From a virus, in IMG/VR virus record IMGVR_UViG_3300049740_003016, positions 1 through 64,000 of that record: DNA of 64,000 bases. One strand, written 5' to 3'. Positions 1 to 8,021 of this stretch are shown here, piece by piece. The notes below the pieces were generated by a model. It searched no databases. It worked only from the letters and a program-made list of their open reading frames with translations, and was not told the origin of the DNA. A program made the position numbers and the translations under genes. Within the stretch, counting starts at the first letter, position 1; each line of letters opens with the position of its first letter.

Positions 1-159
1 ATGTATAATAGTAATAGTAATAGCTATACAAGTAATAGTAATGATAAAGTAGATAATATACGCATAATGCATAATAGTATAGGTAATAGTAATATAGGTA
101 ATATAAACAAAATAGTAATAGTATCGTCTAACCTGTCTATAAATGCTAAATGCGTATAA
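1..159 (+). other. Low-complexity ORF inside a repeat tract
   Basis: A 52-codon open frame starts at base 1 and may continue upstream of the window. Its product is Asn/Ser-rich because the DNA is built from AAT-AGT trinucleotide repeats. The reading frame is probably a by-product of the repeat, since stop codons are rare in that unit, so I do not call it a gene. There is no ribosome binding site to judge because the window starts here. Confidence 0.3.
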
Positions 160-860
160 CATCAGGCTAGTTGCCCCCACGCATCAACTGAGTATAATAT
201 TCATTATCATTCATATCATCAACTAACATCAATTATCATATACTTTGAATAACCTGATATAATAGTAATAATACGAGTATAGGTAATAGACGAACAAGAC
301 TTTATTTAGGTAGGGTTATATGTCCCCAAAAATACCTTTTAACCTTGTATGCATGATAAACCTTGTATTATAGGTGTCAAATGCGTTCTTGGTGTCAAGG
401 TGTATGTATTGATAGGTATATACATTTATTTATGTATAATATAATAGCTTACTGCTTACAAGAGGTGACAGCCTGCCATGCCCCCAAAAACAGCAAGGGG
501 TTTCTCGCAGAGGCAACCAAATTATGCCATAGCTACTCATAGCAAAAAACACTATTGCTGTCAAGCCATTTCATACACATCCCTTATTACTATTACTATT
601 ACTAATGATAATATGCATTGCCCCCACTAGCAACGGCCTGTATAAAGCAATTAGCACCTACGAAAAATAATTGCTGATATTCATTACCTACACAAAATAC
701 TGAATACTAGCAACTTACACAAGGCCGTTAAATATTTTTTCTAGGTGCATATTATTTGCAGTAGGTGCTGGTTGCTATTATACTATACTATTACTATGAT
801 GTACTTCATTACTATTACTATTACTTATAGCTTTACTATTATCATTATTATGAGTTGACT
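1..860. repeat. Non-coding repeat-rich region
   Basis: No convincing gene lies in the first ~890 bases. TAGTAA/AATAGT trinucleotide tracts occur at 1-120, and the same unit in reverse-complement orientation (ATTACT) occurs at about 585-605 and 800-830. TGCCCCCA occurs three times (172-179, 479-486, 619-626), which stands out in otherwise AT-rich DNA. Between 626 and 777 there are nested inverted repeats: TAGCAAC/GTTGCTA (628-634, 771-777), AGCACCTAC/GTAGGTGCT (653-661, 761-769), ACGGCC/GGCCGT (633-638, 723-728) and GCAATTA/TAATTGC (647-653, 668-674). ACTAGCAAC is also repeated directly (626-634, 706-714). An origin, a packaging site or a regulatory hub would each fit; the sequence does not decide. 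Confidence 0.6.
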
Positions 861-883
861 TTTCGCAAAAAATTTGGTACAAT
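855..883 (+). promoter_or_regulatory. Sigma-70-like promoter
   Basis: TTGACT (855-860), a 17-base spacer and TACAAT (878-883). It reads into the hydrolase gene. The -10 box ends 9 bases before an in-frame GTG at 893. Confidence 0.7.
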
Positions 884-946
884 CATGGGATTGTGGGAGG
901 GGCCAAAGCTACACCCAAAATAGACTTCATTTTTCTTGATAAATTT

Positions 947-955
947 ATATTTATA
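947..955 (+). promoter_or_regulatory. ATATTTATA box
   Basis: Exact ATATTTATA, three bases before the ATG at 959. It belongs to a motif seen at the same place before many genes on both strands, and it supports 959 as the true start. Confidence 0.5.
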
Positions 956-958
956 AAA

Positions 959-1666
959 ATGGACAATTACGAAAATGCAATGCAATATATTAACGAACAA
1001 GAAGCAACTGATATATCATATGTTAAAGTAGGTGATAATAACAAAAAACTGATCGTTTCCTTTGCAAGCAATGAACATCGTGGATTTGAAAGAAAAACCT
1101 CATTGATGACCTTGAAATACGAACACAATAACTTTGATGTATTGTATTTAAGAAATCAGTTTAAATGGTATCTCGATGGTTTAAACGGAATTGGAAAAAA
1201 CATTAATTGTACCATTGAGTTTCTTAAAAAAGAATTTAGTAAATACGATAAAGTTTGTTGTGTAGGTAATAGTGCAGGAGGTTTTGCAAGTTTATTATTT
1301 GGAAGTTTGCTGAATGCAAATAAAGTAATTACTGTTAGTGCTCAAACTGATGTGCAATATTGTGCTGATAATTTACCCAATGATGCATTCGGTAAAAGTA
1401 ACTTAATTAAAATATCCGAGAAATGTCCGATTACTTGGAATAAATACAATAAAATAGCAAGTGTATTAAACAATGCTATTACATATCATGTATATTATAG
1501 AGGTGATGCGTTTTGGAATAAACGGAATGAATTGAGAAATAGTCCTGAGCCTAAGGTTCTTCACGGAGACTATCACTACGACCTAATCAAACATTGTCCG
1601 AGTGTAAGTAAATTTGATTCGAAGCCGGATGTTCATCCACTTATAGAAAAGTTCCTCGAAGAATAA
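959..1666 (+). CDS. Alpha/beta-hydrolase-fold protein
   Basis: The product is 235 aa from the ATG at 959; the frame is open back to a GTG at 893. Residues 103-108 form a nucleophile elbow of the G-x-S-x-G type (GNSAGG), with Ser105 as the likely nucleophile. A His in an HGDYH stretch near the C-terminus could complete a triad. There is no signal peptide or membrane segment, so a cytosolic hydrolase or esterase is likely; the substrate is unknown. I chose 959 because of the ATATTTATA box, although the sigma-70-like promoter at 855-883 would also allow start at 893. The gene stands alone between the repeat region and a 340-base gap. Confidence 0.65.
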   Translation: MDNYENAMQYINEQEATDISYVKVGDNNKKLIVSFASNEHRGFERKTSLMTLKYEHNNFDVLYLRNQFKWYLDGLNGIGKNINCTIEFLKKEFSKYDKVCCVGNSAGGFASLLFGSLLNANKVITVSAQTDVQYCADNLPNDAFGKSNLIKISEKCPITWNKYNKIASVLNNAITYHVYYRGDAFWNKRNELRNSPEPKVLHGDYHYDLIKHCPSVSKFDSKPDVHPLIEKFLEE

Positions 1667-1682
1667 AGTTTTTATAATAATC

Positions 1683-1711
1683 TTGACAAATTATAAAAAC
1701 AACGTTACACT
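1683..1711 (+). promoter_or_regulatory. Sigma-70-like promoter
   Basis: TTGACA (1683-1688), 17-base spacer, TACACT (1706-1711). No convincing coding start lies just downstream. Confidence 0.6.
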
Positions 1712-1969
1712 CTAAGGAGTGGGAGGGTGGGTTACATATAAGTTATTCGGAAGTCAAAAAAAGTACCAAATGTTTTTGCAATGAATACGACAGTTGAAAA
1801 TCATCGCAAAGCATAACCATGTACTATATTACGCAAACTGGTGCATACGCACATTGTGAATTAAATTTTCAAATTAGAAATTATATTCTGGTTATTATAC
1901 TGGTTATAGCTCATATTCAAAATTGAAATTAAAAATGCTGTTGTGCTTCGTGTGCTCTGCATAAAGTAT

Positions 1970-1996
1970 TTGACTAATACCAATTTATATTATAAT
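1970..1996 (+). promoter_or_regulatory. Putative promoter of the 65-aa gene
   Basis: TTGACT (1970-1975) and TATAAT (1991-1996) with a short 15-base spacer. The -10 box ends 10 bases before the ATG at 2007. Confidence 0.5.
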
Positions 1997-2006
1997 ATAT
2001 AGTAAT

Positions 2007-2204
2007 ATGAAAAATGTGATATTAAATGTTTTAAAGAAATACTCGGATATGCAACTCAATTTAGAAAGCAAGGCTGCTCAACAGTTTCTGGCAAACAAAA
2101 TAAATGAAGCACTATTAACTGAGATTAGAAAACAAAAACCTAAAGAGTGTAATGTTGCTGATATAAACCATGAATCGTTAACGGATATGTTTCATCGTTC
2201 ATGA
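2007..2204 (+). CDS. Small unknown protein (65 aa)
   Basis: I do not recognise this protein. It is charged, mostly helical in appearance and has no membrane segment. It starts 10 bases after a TATAAT box and is followed by a cluster of very small membrane proteins on the same strand. Confidence 0.55.
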   Translation: MKNVILNVLKKYSDMQLNLESKAAQQFLANKINEALLTEIRKQKPKECNVADINHESLTDMFHRS

Positions 2205-2270
2205 TAACCTATTTTGCTATTGCTATGTGTGCTTTGATGTTGTGTTGTTTGGTGTACGATTTGTTTTTTC

Positions 2271-2438
2271 ATGATTGATTTTAGTGATCCGGTATTTTAC
2301 TGCATTATATTGCTGATGTGTGTGTATGCTTATATCGGAGGAAAATGGTTGGACAACCGTAATAAGATACATAACGATAAATTGAAAGAAGAAGAACGTA
2401 AAAATCGCATAAAAGAATTTAAGTCGGAAAAAATATAA
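2271..2438 (+). CDS. Small single-pass membrane protein (55 aa)
   Basis: The 55-codon frame from ATG 2271 to TAA 2436-2438 encodes a hydrophobic N-terminal segment (about residues 8-24) followed by a strongly charged Lys/Glu/Arg tail. That layout suggests one inner-membrane helix with a cytoplasmic tail. It is the first of several tiny membrane proteins in a row. No family is recognised; superinfection exclusion, holin-type or membrane-remodelling roles are all possible. Confidence 0.5.
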   Translation: MIDFSDPVFYCIILLMCVYAYIGGKWLDNRNKIHNDKLKEEERKNRIKEFKSEKI

Positions 2439-2470
2439 AGTACTGATAATACGCAACTTACGAAAAAAAC

Positions 2471-2959
2471 GTGAATTCTCCAAAAAAATTAAAAACGTAT
2501 AATATCACATATCGTGAACATGAACATAATCCAATTAGTAACAAAACGGTTACCTATAAAGCAAATACTGCACAAGAAGCAGAAGAACTTTTTTATGCTG
2601 ATTATCCTGAACAAAAAGAACGCACTTATATAGAAATACATTCTCCACTAAGCAATTACCAAATTGACCACGACAATGAAAAAATTGCGGAAATACCAAA
2701 AGATACTAACATGAAAAAAATTAATATACTAAACGTATTCAAAACTGTAAATGAGTATGTACAACAAATAACAATGCTTATTATAGGACTTATACCATTG
2801 CTATTATTAGGAGTCGTTATATTCGGTGATAATTTCTTTTTAGGCAATGTAGTAGTATATAACATACAGAACATACTAGATAGCATGGCTGGATTTGTAG
2901 GGTTAGTCACACTTATACTCATTGTATACTTTTATAGTCGCACTACCTCAAGCAAATAA
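2471..2959 (+). CDS. Two-TM membrane protein (162 aa)
   Basis: The protein has a soluble, charged N-terminal part of about 95 residues and two hydrophobic segments near residues 100-120 and 137-156, ending in a short polar tail. The start used is GTG at 2471; an internal ATG at 2711 would leave only the membrane part. The N-terminal half has a phage small beta-domain look, but I do not recognise it. It sits among tiny membrane-protein genes and could share a role at the host envelope. Confidence 0.55.
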   Translation: MNSPKKLKTYNITYREHEHNPISNKTVTYKANTAQEAEELFYADYPEQKERTYIEIHSPLSNYQIDHDNEKIAEIPKDTNMKKINILNVFKTVNEYVQQITMLIIGLIPLLLLGVVIFGDNFFLGNVVVYNIQNILDSMAGFVGLVTLILIVYFYSRTTSSK

Positions 2960-3046
2960 TCTCGCATACTCTTCCCACAAAATAAGTTATTATAATATTT
3001 ATAATAACAAGGTCATATACGGCCTGTTATTTGTGGGAGAAAAAAT

Positions 3047-3151
3047 GTGGAAGATCTAAAAGATACTTTAATAGGTATAGCTATATTCGTAGTAGGAATA
3101 CTAATCATCAATTATGTAGTTAAGTTCATAGGATTATTTATGTGCAACTAA
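3047..3151 (+). CDS. Tiny membrane peptide (34 aa)
   Basis: GTG at 3047 follows a purine-rich GGGAGAAAAA sequence that can act as a ribosome binding site. The product has a short acidic N-terminus and one hydrophobic helix of about 20 residues. A stop after three codons in the overlapping ATG frame (3046) makes GTG the only workable start. Confidence 0.45.
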   Translation: MEDLKDTLIGIAIFVVGILIINYVVKFIGLFMCN

Positions 3152-3199
3152 TCATTAGTATATATAATAGTATAATTTCTAGTAAAATTAGTTTTTATA

Positions 3200-3208
3200 A
3201 TATTTATA
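3200..3208 (+). promoter_or_regulatory. ATATTTATA box
   Basis: Exact ATATTTATA, three bases before the ATG at 3212. Confidence 0.5.
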
Positions 3209-3211
3209 GGT

Positions 3212-3331
3212 ATGCGTAACTATATAACACCAGTACAACAGCCATTACTAAATAAAAAAACACTAAAAGTAAGTAAAAAAGCACTATTAATAACAAGTGT
3301 ACTAGTAGTAGCAGTATTGTGTAGTGGATAA
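3212..3331 (+). CDS. Tiny membrane peptide (39 aa)
   Basis: The 39-residue product has a basic N-terminal half and a C-terminal hydrophobic stretch ending in Cys-Ser-Gly. An ATATTTATA box lies three bases upstream of its ATG, which supports expression. The C-terminal helix with a positive N-side predicts one membrane pass. Confidence 0.5.
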   Translation: MRNYITPVQQPLLNKKTLKVSKKALLITSVLVVAVLCSG

Positions 3332-3413
3332 TATAGGTATAATACTACTTAATACGATACTAATTTTTATTTTGCTTTATTCGGTTAGTGTTATAGTAGC
3401 ATTGGTATATTAG
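3324..3413 (+). CDS. Tiny hydrophobic peptide (29 aa)
   Basis: GTG at 3324 overlaps the end of the previous gene by eight bases. The product is almost wholly hydrophobic after the first few residues (Ile/Leu/Val-rich). The overlap suggests translational coupling. A chance frame cannot be excluded at this length. Confidence 0.35.
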   Translation: MDNIGIILLNTILIFILLYSVSVIVALVY

Positions 3414-3641
3414 TAGAACTACTAACATAAGTGGCTAACTTTTTTTTGTAACCAGAAAGCGAAACCGCCGAAAAACCGCCGGGCAGACCTACTCTTGTGT
3501 GGATGACCATTTTTTTGTCAGATCTTTACTATACAAAAAACGTGACATCTAAAAAATGTTTTTTTGCCCGAAAAACCAAAAAATTAAAATGATAAATTTT
3601 TTTCTGAGGAATTTACTATGTGATTATTCAAGAAAAAGTAA

Positions 3642-3650
3642 ATATTTATA
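3642..3650 (+). promoter_or_regulatory. ATATTTATA box
   Basis: Exact ATATTTATA, six bases before the ATG at 3657. The preceding 3414-3641 holds no supportable gene. Confidence 0.5.
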
Positions 3651-3656
3651 TACTAT

Positions 3657-3887
3657 ATGAAAAAATCGGAAAGTATAAATGAAGATTATGTAATGGTATT
3701 GCACAATCCCGAACAAAATACCTATGACTACTTAATATATCGTGTATTAGACATCAGTTATATCAATGACAACAAAGTAGTAAACATACAACATCGCACC
3801 AAGAACAATCAATTAAACCGTCTTATTATGCCGTATCATATTTTCTTGGGACTTATAGAAGAAGATATTCTAACCAGATTACAATAA
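3657..3887 (+). CDS. Unknown small protein (76 aa)
   Basis: I do not recognise this protein. It is a soluble, mixed alpha/beta-looking polypeptide with many Tyr, Asn and Ile residues. It is followed one base later by the next gene, so the pair is probably co-transcribed from the ATATTTATA box at 3642. Confidence 0.6.
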   Translation: MKKSESINEDYVMVLHNPEQNTYDYLIYRVLDISYINDNKVVNIQHRTKNNQLNRLIMPYHIFLGLIEEDILTRLQ

Positions 3888-3888
3888 T

Positions 3889-4284
3889 ATGAAGATATTA
3901 AACGGAAATAGGTACTTTGATAAAGACGATGTATCAGAACTCAAAAAGAAAAGCATTTATTTTGTGTCAAATAACCCGTCAAATGAGTATGATTTCATAT
4001 ATTCATTGGAAAAAGATGAATTAGATACCTTAATTGAAGGTATTACTGCAATGAATAACACTATAATGTGGGAATTTTTACAAGAAACTGCGATTAACAT
4101 GACTAAAATTGAGAAATGTTACAAAACTTTGCGTGTATATAGAACCAATAAAATATCATTTGACGAATTTAGAAACATACCAGCAGACCAAGTAACCAGT
4201 TATTGTGTAGCAAAATACGAAAATTGGTTAAAAAACATCGGACAAGACATTTTTCTCAACTTTTTTGTGGAATACAAAATATAA
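3889..4284 (+). CDS. Unknown protein (131 aa)
   Basis: This soluble protein shows no membrane segment or recognisable catalytic motif. Its ATG is one base after the previous stop codon, so the two genes form an operon. The coding assignment rests on ORF length, tight spacing and the amino-acid composition seen in neighbouring genes. Confidence 0.6.
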   Translation: MKILNGNRYFDKDDVSELKKKSIYFVSNNPSNEYDFIYSLEKDELDTLIEGITAMNNTIMWEFLQETAINMTKIEKCYKTLRVYRTNKISFDEFRNIPADQVTSYCVAKYENWLKNIGQDIFLNFFVEYKI

Positions 4285-4319
4285 GTTAAAAAAACTAATC
4301 TTACTTCATATATATATTT

Positions 4320-4640
4320 ATGATAAATTTACTTGGATTCGGTAAAAACAAACCCAAAGGCATCAAAGTGACGATTGAGTATTGTCCTAAGAATGTTACT
4401 TTACCGTATAAAGTAAAAAAGTTAATAAATCAAGCATCATTACAAGTTCCTTCTTCTAAAGTTGATAATTCTAAGAAAGATCCTTTTAATTTTGCCGAAA
4501 AGACTGTGCGTGTTGGTGAGTTTCTAAATGAATACCAAGTTCAGCATTTAGTTGATAAAGCACGTGAAAACACAAATGAGTTTGAAAGTATCGAGATAGT
4601 AGAAAGAGAATCATCAGGACCTGAAATTCTTATTGATTGA
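4320..4640 (+). CDS. Unknown protein (106 aa), possible third member of a small paralog family
   Basis: The start ATG overlaps an ATATTTATG box (4314-4322). The C-terminal half contains a V-x-VGE-x-L stretch followed by a helix, which resembles the VSVGD region of the next two genes and suggests a distant third copy. The function is unknown. The gene overlaps the longest possible frame of its neighbour by four bases. Confidence 0.6.
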   Translation: MINLLGFGKNKPKGIKVTIEYCPKNVTLPYKVKKLINQASLQVPSSKVDNSKKDPFNFAEKTVRVGEFLNEYQVQHLVDKARENTNEFESIEIVERESSGPEILID

Positions 4641-4645
4641 TTTTT

Positions 4646-4939
4646 ATGAATAAAATAGTAAAAGTACATCTTACCCGTTATGTAGGAGAACATCCTATTG
4701 CTATAAATACACCTGATCGTGTATATGAAATTGCGGAAATGGAAAATGCAGTAGTAGTTAATGTTAATAAACAAGCAAAACTGGAATACGGAGAAGGAAC
4801 TCAAATAGAAGTTAGTGTAGGAGATAGATTAAGTAAACAACAAGCAGTACAAATAGCGAATACTTATGAAACTACTTTAATTGCTATATCATCAGATAAT
4901 AATACTTCTACTGAGCATGGCTCATTATTAAAAGGTTAA
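4646..4939 (+). CDS. Unknown protein, tandem paralog A (97 aa)
   Basis: I place the start at ATG 4646; an in-frame TTG at 4637 would add three residues. The product shares an ordered series of motifs with the next gene: a basic K-x-H/Y-L-x-RYV-x-x-HP stretch near the N-terminus, a hydrophobic E-I/M-x-x-x-EN segment and VSVGDR followed by a helix. This indicates a tandem duplication. No known family is recognised; it reads as a compact beta-rich domain. Confidence 0.6.
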   Translation: MNKIVKVHLTRYVGEHPIAINTPDRVYEIAEMENAVVVNVNKQAKLEYGEGTQIEVSVGDRLSKQQAVQIANTYETTLIAISSDNNTSTEHGSLLKG

Positions 4940-4946
4940 ATAGTTA

Positions 4947-4975
4947 TTGACTAATTTTTGGGGACATTATATAAT
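4947..4975 (+). promoter_or_regulatory. Sigma-70-like promoter, near leaderless
   Basis: TTGACT (4947-4952), 17-base spacer, TATAAT (4970-4975). The -10 box ends eight bases before the ATG at 4984. The spacer contains ATTTTTGGGGACAT, whose exact reverse complement occurs at 320-333. Confidence 0.75.
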
Positions 4976-4983
4976 TCCCTATC

Positions 4984-5241
4984 ATGTTTAATAGTAAATC
5001 ATCAGAAGGCACTACATATGTGTATTTAAAAAGATATGTAAAAAGTCATCCTACTGCTATGCTGGCTAGTGATGCTCACTTTGAAATTATGAAAATTGAA
5101 AATGGTGTATGCTTTGAAATAAACAAAAACTCAGGATCAAAGCCTAAGATAGTTAGTGTAGGAGATAGAGTAAATATAAATCAAGCATATGAAATCTCTT
5201 TAGAAGCAAACTGCATTGTAGAACCTGTGTATCCTAACTAA
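4984..5241 (+). CDS. Unknown protein, tandem paralog B (85 aa)
   Basis: This is the second copy of the pair that starts at 4646. It keeps the RYV-x-x-HP, EN and VSVGDR motifs at matching spacing. Unlike copy A it has its own strong promoter immediately upstream, with an expected leader of only one or two bases, so the copies may be expressed at different times or levels. The function is unknown. Confidence 0.65.
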   Translation: MFNSKSSEGTTYVYLKRYVKSHPTAMLASDAHFEIMKIENGVCFEINKNSGSKPKIVSVGDRVNINQAYEISLEANCIVEPVYPN

Positions 5242-5324
5242 GTGGTATACATCAATTTTTTGGGGGAATATTTACCCAACCTACATAATAATTCTAAATT
5301 ATAAAAAAATTATAAAAATAGATG

Positions 5325-5353
5325 TTGACGTTGAGAAGGTATTATGGTAAGAT
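5325..5353 (+). promoter_or_regulatory. Sigma-70-like promoter of rIIA
   Basis: TTGACG (5325-5330), 17-base spacer, TAAGAT (5348-5353). It would give rIIA a leader of about 130 bases, one of the few long leaders in this window. The rest of 5242-5488 has no supportable gene. Confidence 0.65.
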
Positions 5354-5488
5354 GATATCATAATGAGAAATACGAGAGAGATAGAAAATCATTTTTTTCT
5401 AAGAACTATAATATAACTATAATAAATCGTAGACCTTATTCAGATTCTATTAAACCACTAACATATATTACATCAACTATCATCTATT

Positions 5489-7747
5489 ATGCAAGTTAAG
5501 ACAGCTCCTAACGTAGTAAGTAACACATTACCTAATACTACTCAGTATTCAATTAAAGCATCAGCAAAAGCATTTAAGATATTAAGTGATGGTTTATATA
5601 GTGACAAAATAGCTGCTCCTATTCGTGAGTTATCTACTAACGCATATGATGCTCACGTAGCCAAAGGTAATACTCATACACCTTTTGATGTACACCTGCC
5701 TTCTGTAGCAGAGCCTTGGTTTGCTATTAGGGATTATGGTATTGGTATGAGCAAGCAAGAACTTGAAACTACTTATACTACTTACTTTGATAGCAACAAA
5801 ACTCATAGCAACGACTTTGTGGGTTGTATGGGATTAGGAAGTAAAACTCCTTTTACTCTTAGTGATGCCTTTACGGTTACTTCTGTAAAAAACGGCAAGA
5901 AGACTACGGTTATCAATTACTTGGACGAGGATGTCCCAAATTTTTCTATCATCTCTGAGGAGAACACCGATGAAACATCTGGTACTGAAATCAAGTTTAC
6001 TCCTTCTGAAGCAAATACCTACGATAAACTTCGTGAGTCTGCACAACGCATTCTTGGTTACTTTGATGTAACTCCGAATCTCACTATCGGATCAACTAAA
6101 GAAGAAGTTAAAGTTCCTACCAAGAGACTTGAAGGAAAAGATTGGTATTATGTAGATTCACAACTTGCTTACTCTGATTCTATTATTCTTATGGGTAATG
6201 TTGCTTATCCTTTTAACTTCTCTGATGTTTCTGATGACTTTGAGAAAAAACACGGATGGAGCAACACTTACGAATATCGTAGACTGGTTAGCAATCTTGT
6301 ATTTCGTGTTCCTATCGGTAACTTGGATATTACCGCAAGTCGTGAAGAAATCGGTTGGACAAGTGAAGGTCGTGAATACATGGTTAATTTCGTTGAACGT
6401 GTTAACAACGAAATTAAGGATATAATGAACGAGCAATTAAATAAATGTGAGAACTTTTGGGATGCTCGTATTCTTTTTAATAGTATGGTTGGTTACAACG
6501 AAGAATACTACTCTGACATTGATCGTAACGGAAGTGGAAGCATTGGACACTTCAAGTGGACTGAACAACTATCGTGGAATGGAATAGATGTATCTGAACG
6601 ATACGGTGATGTTTCCAAGAATCCTAATCTTCAAAAAATGGAGTATCGTTTGTTTTGGTTGGGTTACGCAAAACGCAATCGGTATAGTAGTGGTGATAAG
6701 GTAAATCGTAGAAGTGATGTGAATGGTATTCTTCCGTTTGATGCCGAGGTTGAGTTTTTTCAAAATGATCTTCCGACTGGAAGTGTTAGTCGTGTAAATC
6801 ATTATGTTCGTGAGAACAATCAAAAAGTAGTTCTTGTGTTTGATAAGTTTTCCAACAAAGAACGTAAGTATCTGAAACTCATTGGTTATCCTTCTAAAGT
6901 TCGCAAAACTTCTGAATTAGAGAAACCTACGGTTAATCGTACTACATCCACTAAAACCAAAGGAACAATTATTGCTTGCAAGAAGATTGATGATTGTGGG
7001 TGGAATCATGCGTGTAATTTCTCATCTGATGAAGAACTTCTATTAAACTCAAAGAAAACCATTTATTATGTTCCGATTCGTAATTGGAAAATTATTCATA
7101 AGAACGATGAGTATCATAATTCTCGTCACCTTGAGCAACTTCTTAAAAGGGTTACTGGACAAGATGAAGTGGACATTTATGGAATTAAGATTGGGCAAAC
7201 CAAGAAATTATCCAAGTATGAAAACTTCAAGAATGTATTTGATGTAATTTCCGAATACATTGTTTCTTCGTTTGAAAACAAAACTGGTTCTCTTTATGAA
7301 AGTATTACCGCAAGAAAGTTTGATCACTTCAAAACTACACATTCTTACAAAACGGTACTTAATATCATTGATAATCGTGTTTTCAAACGAGTTTGTGTTC
7401 TTCTCAAGCAATCTGGTAACGATGAATTGGTAAAAGAACTTTTCAAGATTCGTAGAATTATATCTATCAATCGTGATGCTTCCAAGAATATATCTGAAGA
7501 AGATAATGGATTTGCCAATGACTTTGGAAACTTTGCAAGATACACTCGTAGTTTTGATGATAATAGTCTTACTTCATACTTTGCTTGTAAGGTGTCATAC
7601 GAACTCAAGAACATCTATTCTATGCTTTCTAAAGAGTATCCTATGGTAAGGTATATGGGAAATGCTTTAGAGGGTTCTGGTAACTACACCAACGCAATGA
7701 ACAATCTTGTAGAATACATGGAATTGATAAATTCCACTAAAAAGTAA
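5489..7747 (+). CDS. rIIA: RIIA-like GHKL ATPase-domain protein
   Basis: At 752 aa this is close to the length of T4 rIIA (725 aa). The N-terminal third carries a GHKL ATP-binding fold: an N-box RELSTNAYDAH with Asn51 and Asp54, a second motif RDYGIGM with Asp82, Gly84 and Gly86, and a lid motif GCMGLGSKTPF around residues 112-122. These align in order with the T4 protein. RIIA and RIIB are membrane-associated early proteins in T4 that stop Rex-type exclusion by the host prophage; their biochemical role is unsettled. Here rIIB follows about 500 bases downstream with two small basic genes in between, which supports the pairing. Confidence 0.9.
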   Translation: MQVKTAPNVVSNTLPNTTQYSIKASAKAFKILSDGLYSDKIAAPIRELSTNAYDAHVAKGNTHTPFDVHLPSVAEPWFAIRDYGIGMSKQELETTYTTYFDSNKTHSNDFVGCMGLGSKTPFTLSDAFTVTSVKNGKKTTVINYLDEDVPNFSIISEENTDETSGTEIKFTPSEANTYDKLRESAQRILGYFDVTPNLTIGSTKEEVKVPTKRLEGKDWYYVDSQLAYSDSIILMGNVAYPFNFSDVSDDFEKKHGWSNTYEYRRLVSNLVFRVPIGNLDITASREEIGWTSEGREYMVNFVERVNNEIKDIMNEQLNKCENFWDARILFNSMVGYNEEYYSDIDRNGSGSIGHFKWTEQLSWNGIDVSERYGDVSKNPNLQKMEYRLFWLGYAKRNRYSSGDKVNRRSDVNGILPFDAEVEFFQNDLPTGSVSRVNHYVRENNQKVVLVFDKFSNKERKYLKLIGYPSKVRKTSELEKPTVNRTTSTKTKGTIIACKKIDDCGWNHACNFSSDEELLLNSKKTIYYVPIRNWKIIHKNDEYHNSRHLEQLLKRVTGQDEVDIYGIKIGQTKKLSKYENFKNVFDVISEYIVSSFENKTGSLYESITARKFDHFKTTHSYKTVLNIIDNRVFKRVCVLLKQSGNDELVKELFKIRRIISINRDASKNISEEDNGFANDFGNFARYTRSFDDNSLTSYFACKVSYELKNIYSMLSKEYPMVRYMGNALEGSGNYTNAMNNLVEYMELINSTKK

Positions 7748-7811
7748 TATCAATGGATACTAACAAGTCGATGGAAAGTTTTTTTTGATTTCGCATGAAA
7801 TTAAAAAAAAG

Positions 7812-7840
7812 TTGACGAGAGACGTTTTATGAGGTATTAT
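7812..7840 (+). promoter_or_regulatory. Sigma-70-like promoter
   Basis: TTGACG (7812-7817), 17-base spacer, TATTAT (7835-7840). It reads into the small basic genes and rIIB. The leader of about 35 bases contains a Shine-Dalgarno-like AAAAGGA before the ATG at 7881. Confidence 0.65.
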
Positions 7841-7880
7841 TATAATAATTAAATTTAACTAAAAGGAAATATATATAATT

Positions 7881-8021
7881 ATGAAAGCATCACAACATTG
7901 GAAACATCGTTTAAAGAAAAAGTTTGGAATGGGAAAGCAAGCAAAACTTGCTAAGAAATACAAATATGTTCAAATTGAATCAACAAGAAGAATCAACGAA
8001 AGGGAAGCACAAGAACAATGA
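7881..8021 (+). CDS. Small basic protein (46 aa)
   Basis: The frame from ATG 7881 to TGA 8019-8021 encodes a very Lys/Arg-rich 46-residue protein with a helical look. A good ribosome binding site (AAAAGGA) lies upstream, and the stop overlaps the next start in an ATGA. The charge suggests binding to nucleic acid or to the ribosome. No family is recognised. Confidence 0.6.
   Translation: MKASQHWKHRLKKKFGMGKQAKLAKKYKYVQIESTRRINEREAQEQ

Larger units (their letters stand above)
1667..2006. other. Intergenic region with two promoters
   Basis: These 340 bases hold no supportable gene. Two sigma-70-like promoters are present (1683-1711 and 1970-1996). A purine-rich stretch with GGAGTGGGAGGGTGGG follows the first promoter without a clear start codon behind it, so a short untranslated RNA or an unrecognised micro-ORF is possible. 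Confidence 0.5.

Noticed and set aside
590-606. ATTACT repeats as a CRISPR array
   Set aside because: The units are three to six bases with no spacers, so this is a simple-sequence repeat and not a CRISPR array.
893-958. N-terminal extension of the hydrolase from GTG 893
   Set aside because: The added 22 residues are not convincing and an ATATTTATA box places the start at ATG 959; kept only as an alternative because the promoter position would also allow 893.
2225-2278. 17-codon frame before the small membrane gene
   Set aside because: It is too short and has no ribosome binding site or start box.
2223-2483. Minus-strand 86-codon frame
   Set aside because: It is opposite the small membrane gene at 2271-2438 and the start of the 162-aa gene. 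Its composition looks like the antisense of AT-rich coding DNA and no promoter or start motif precedes it.
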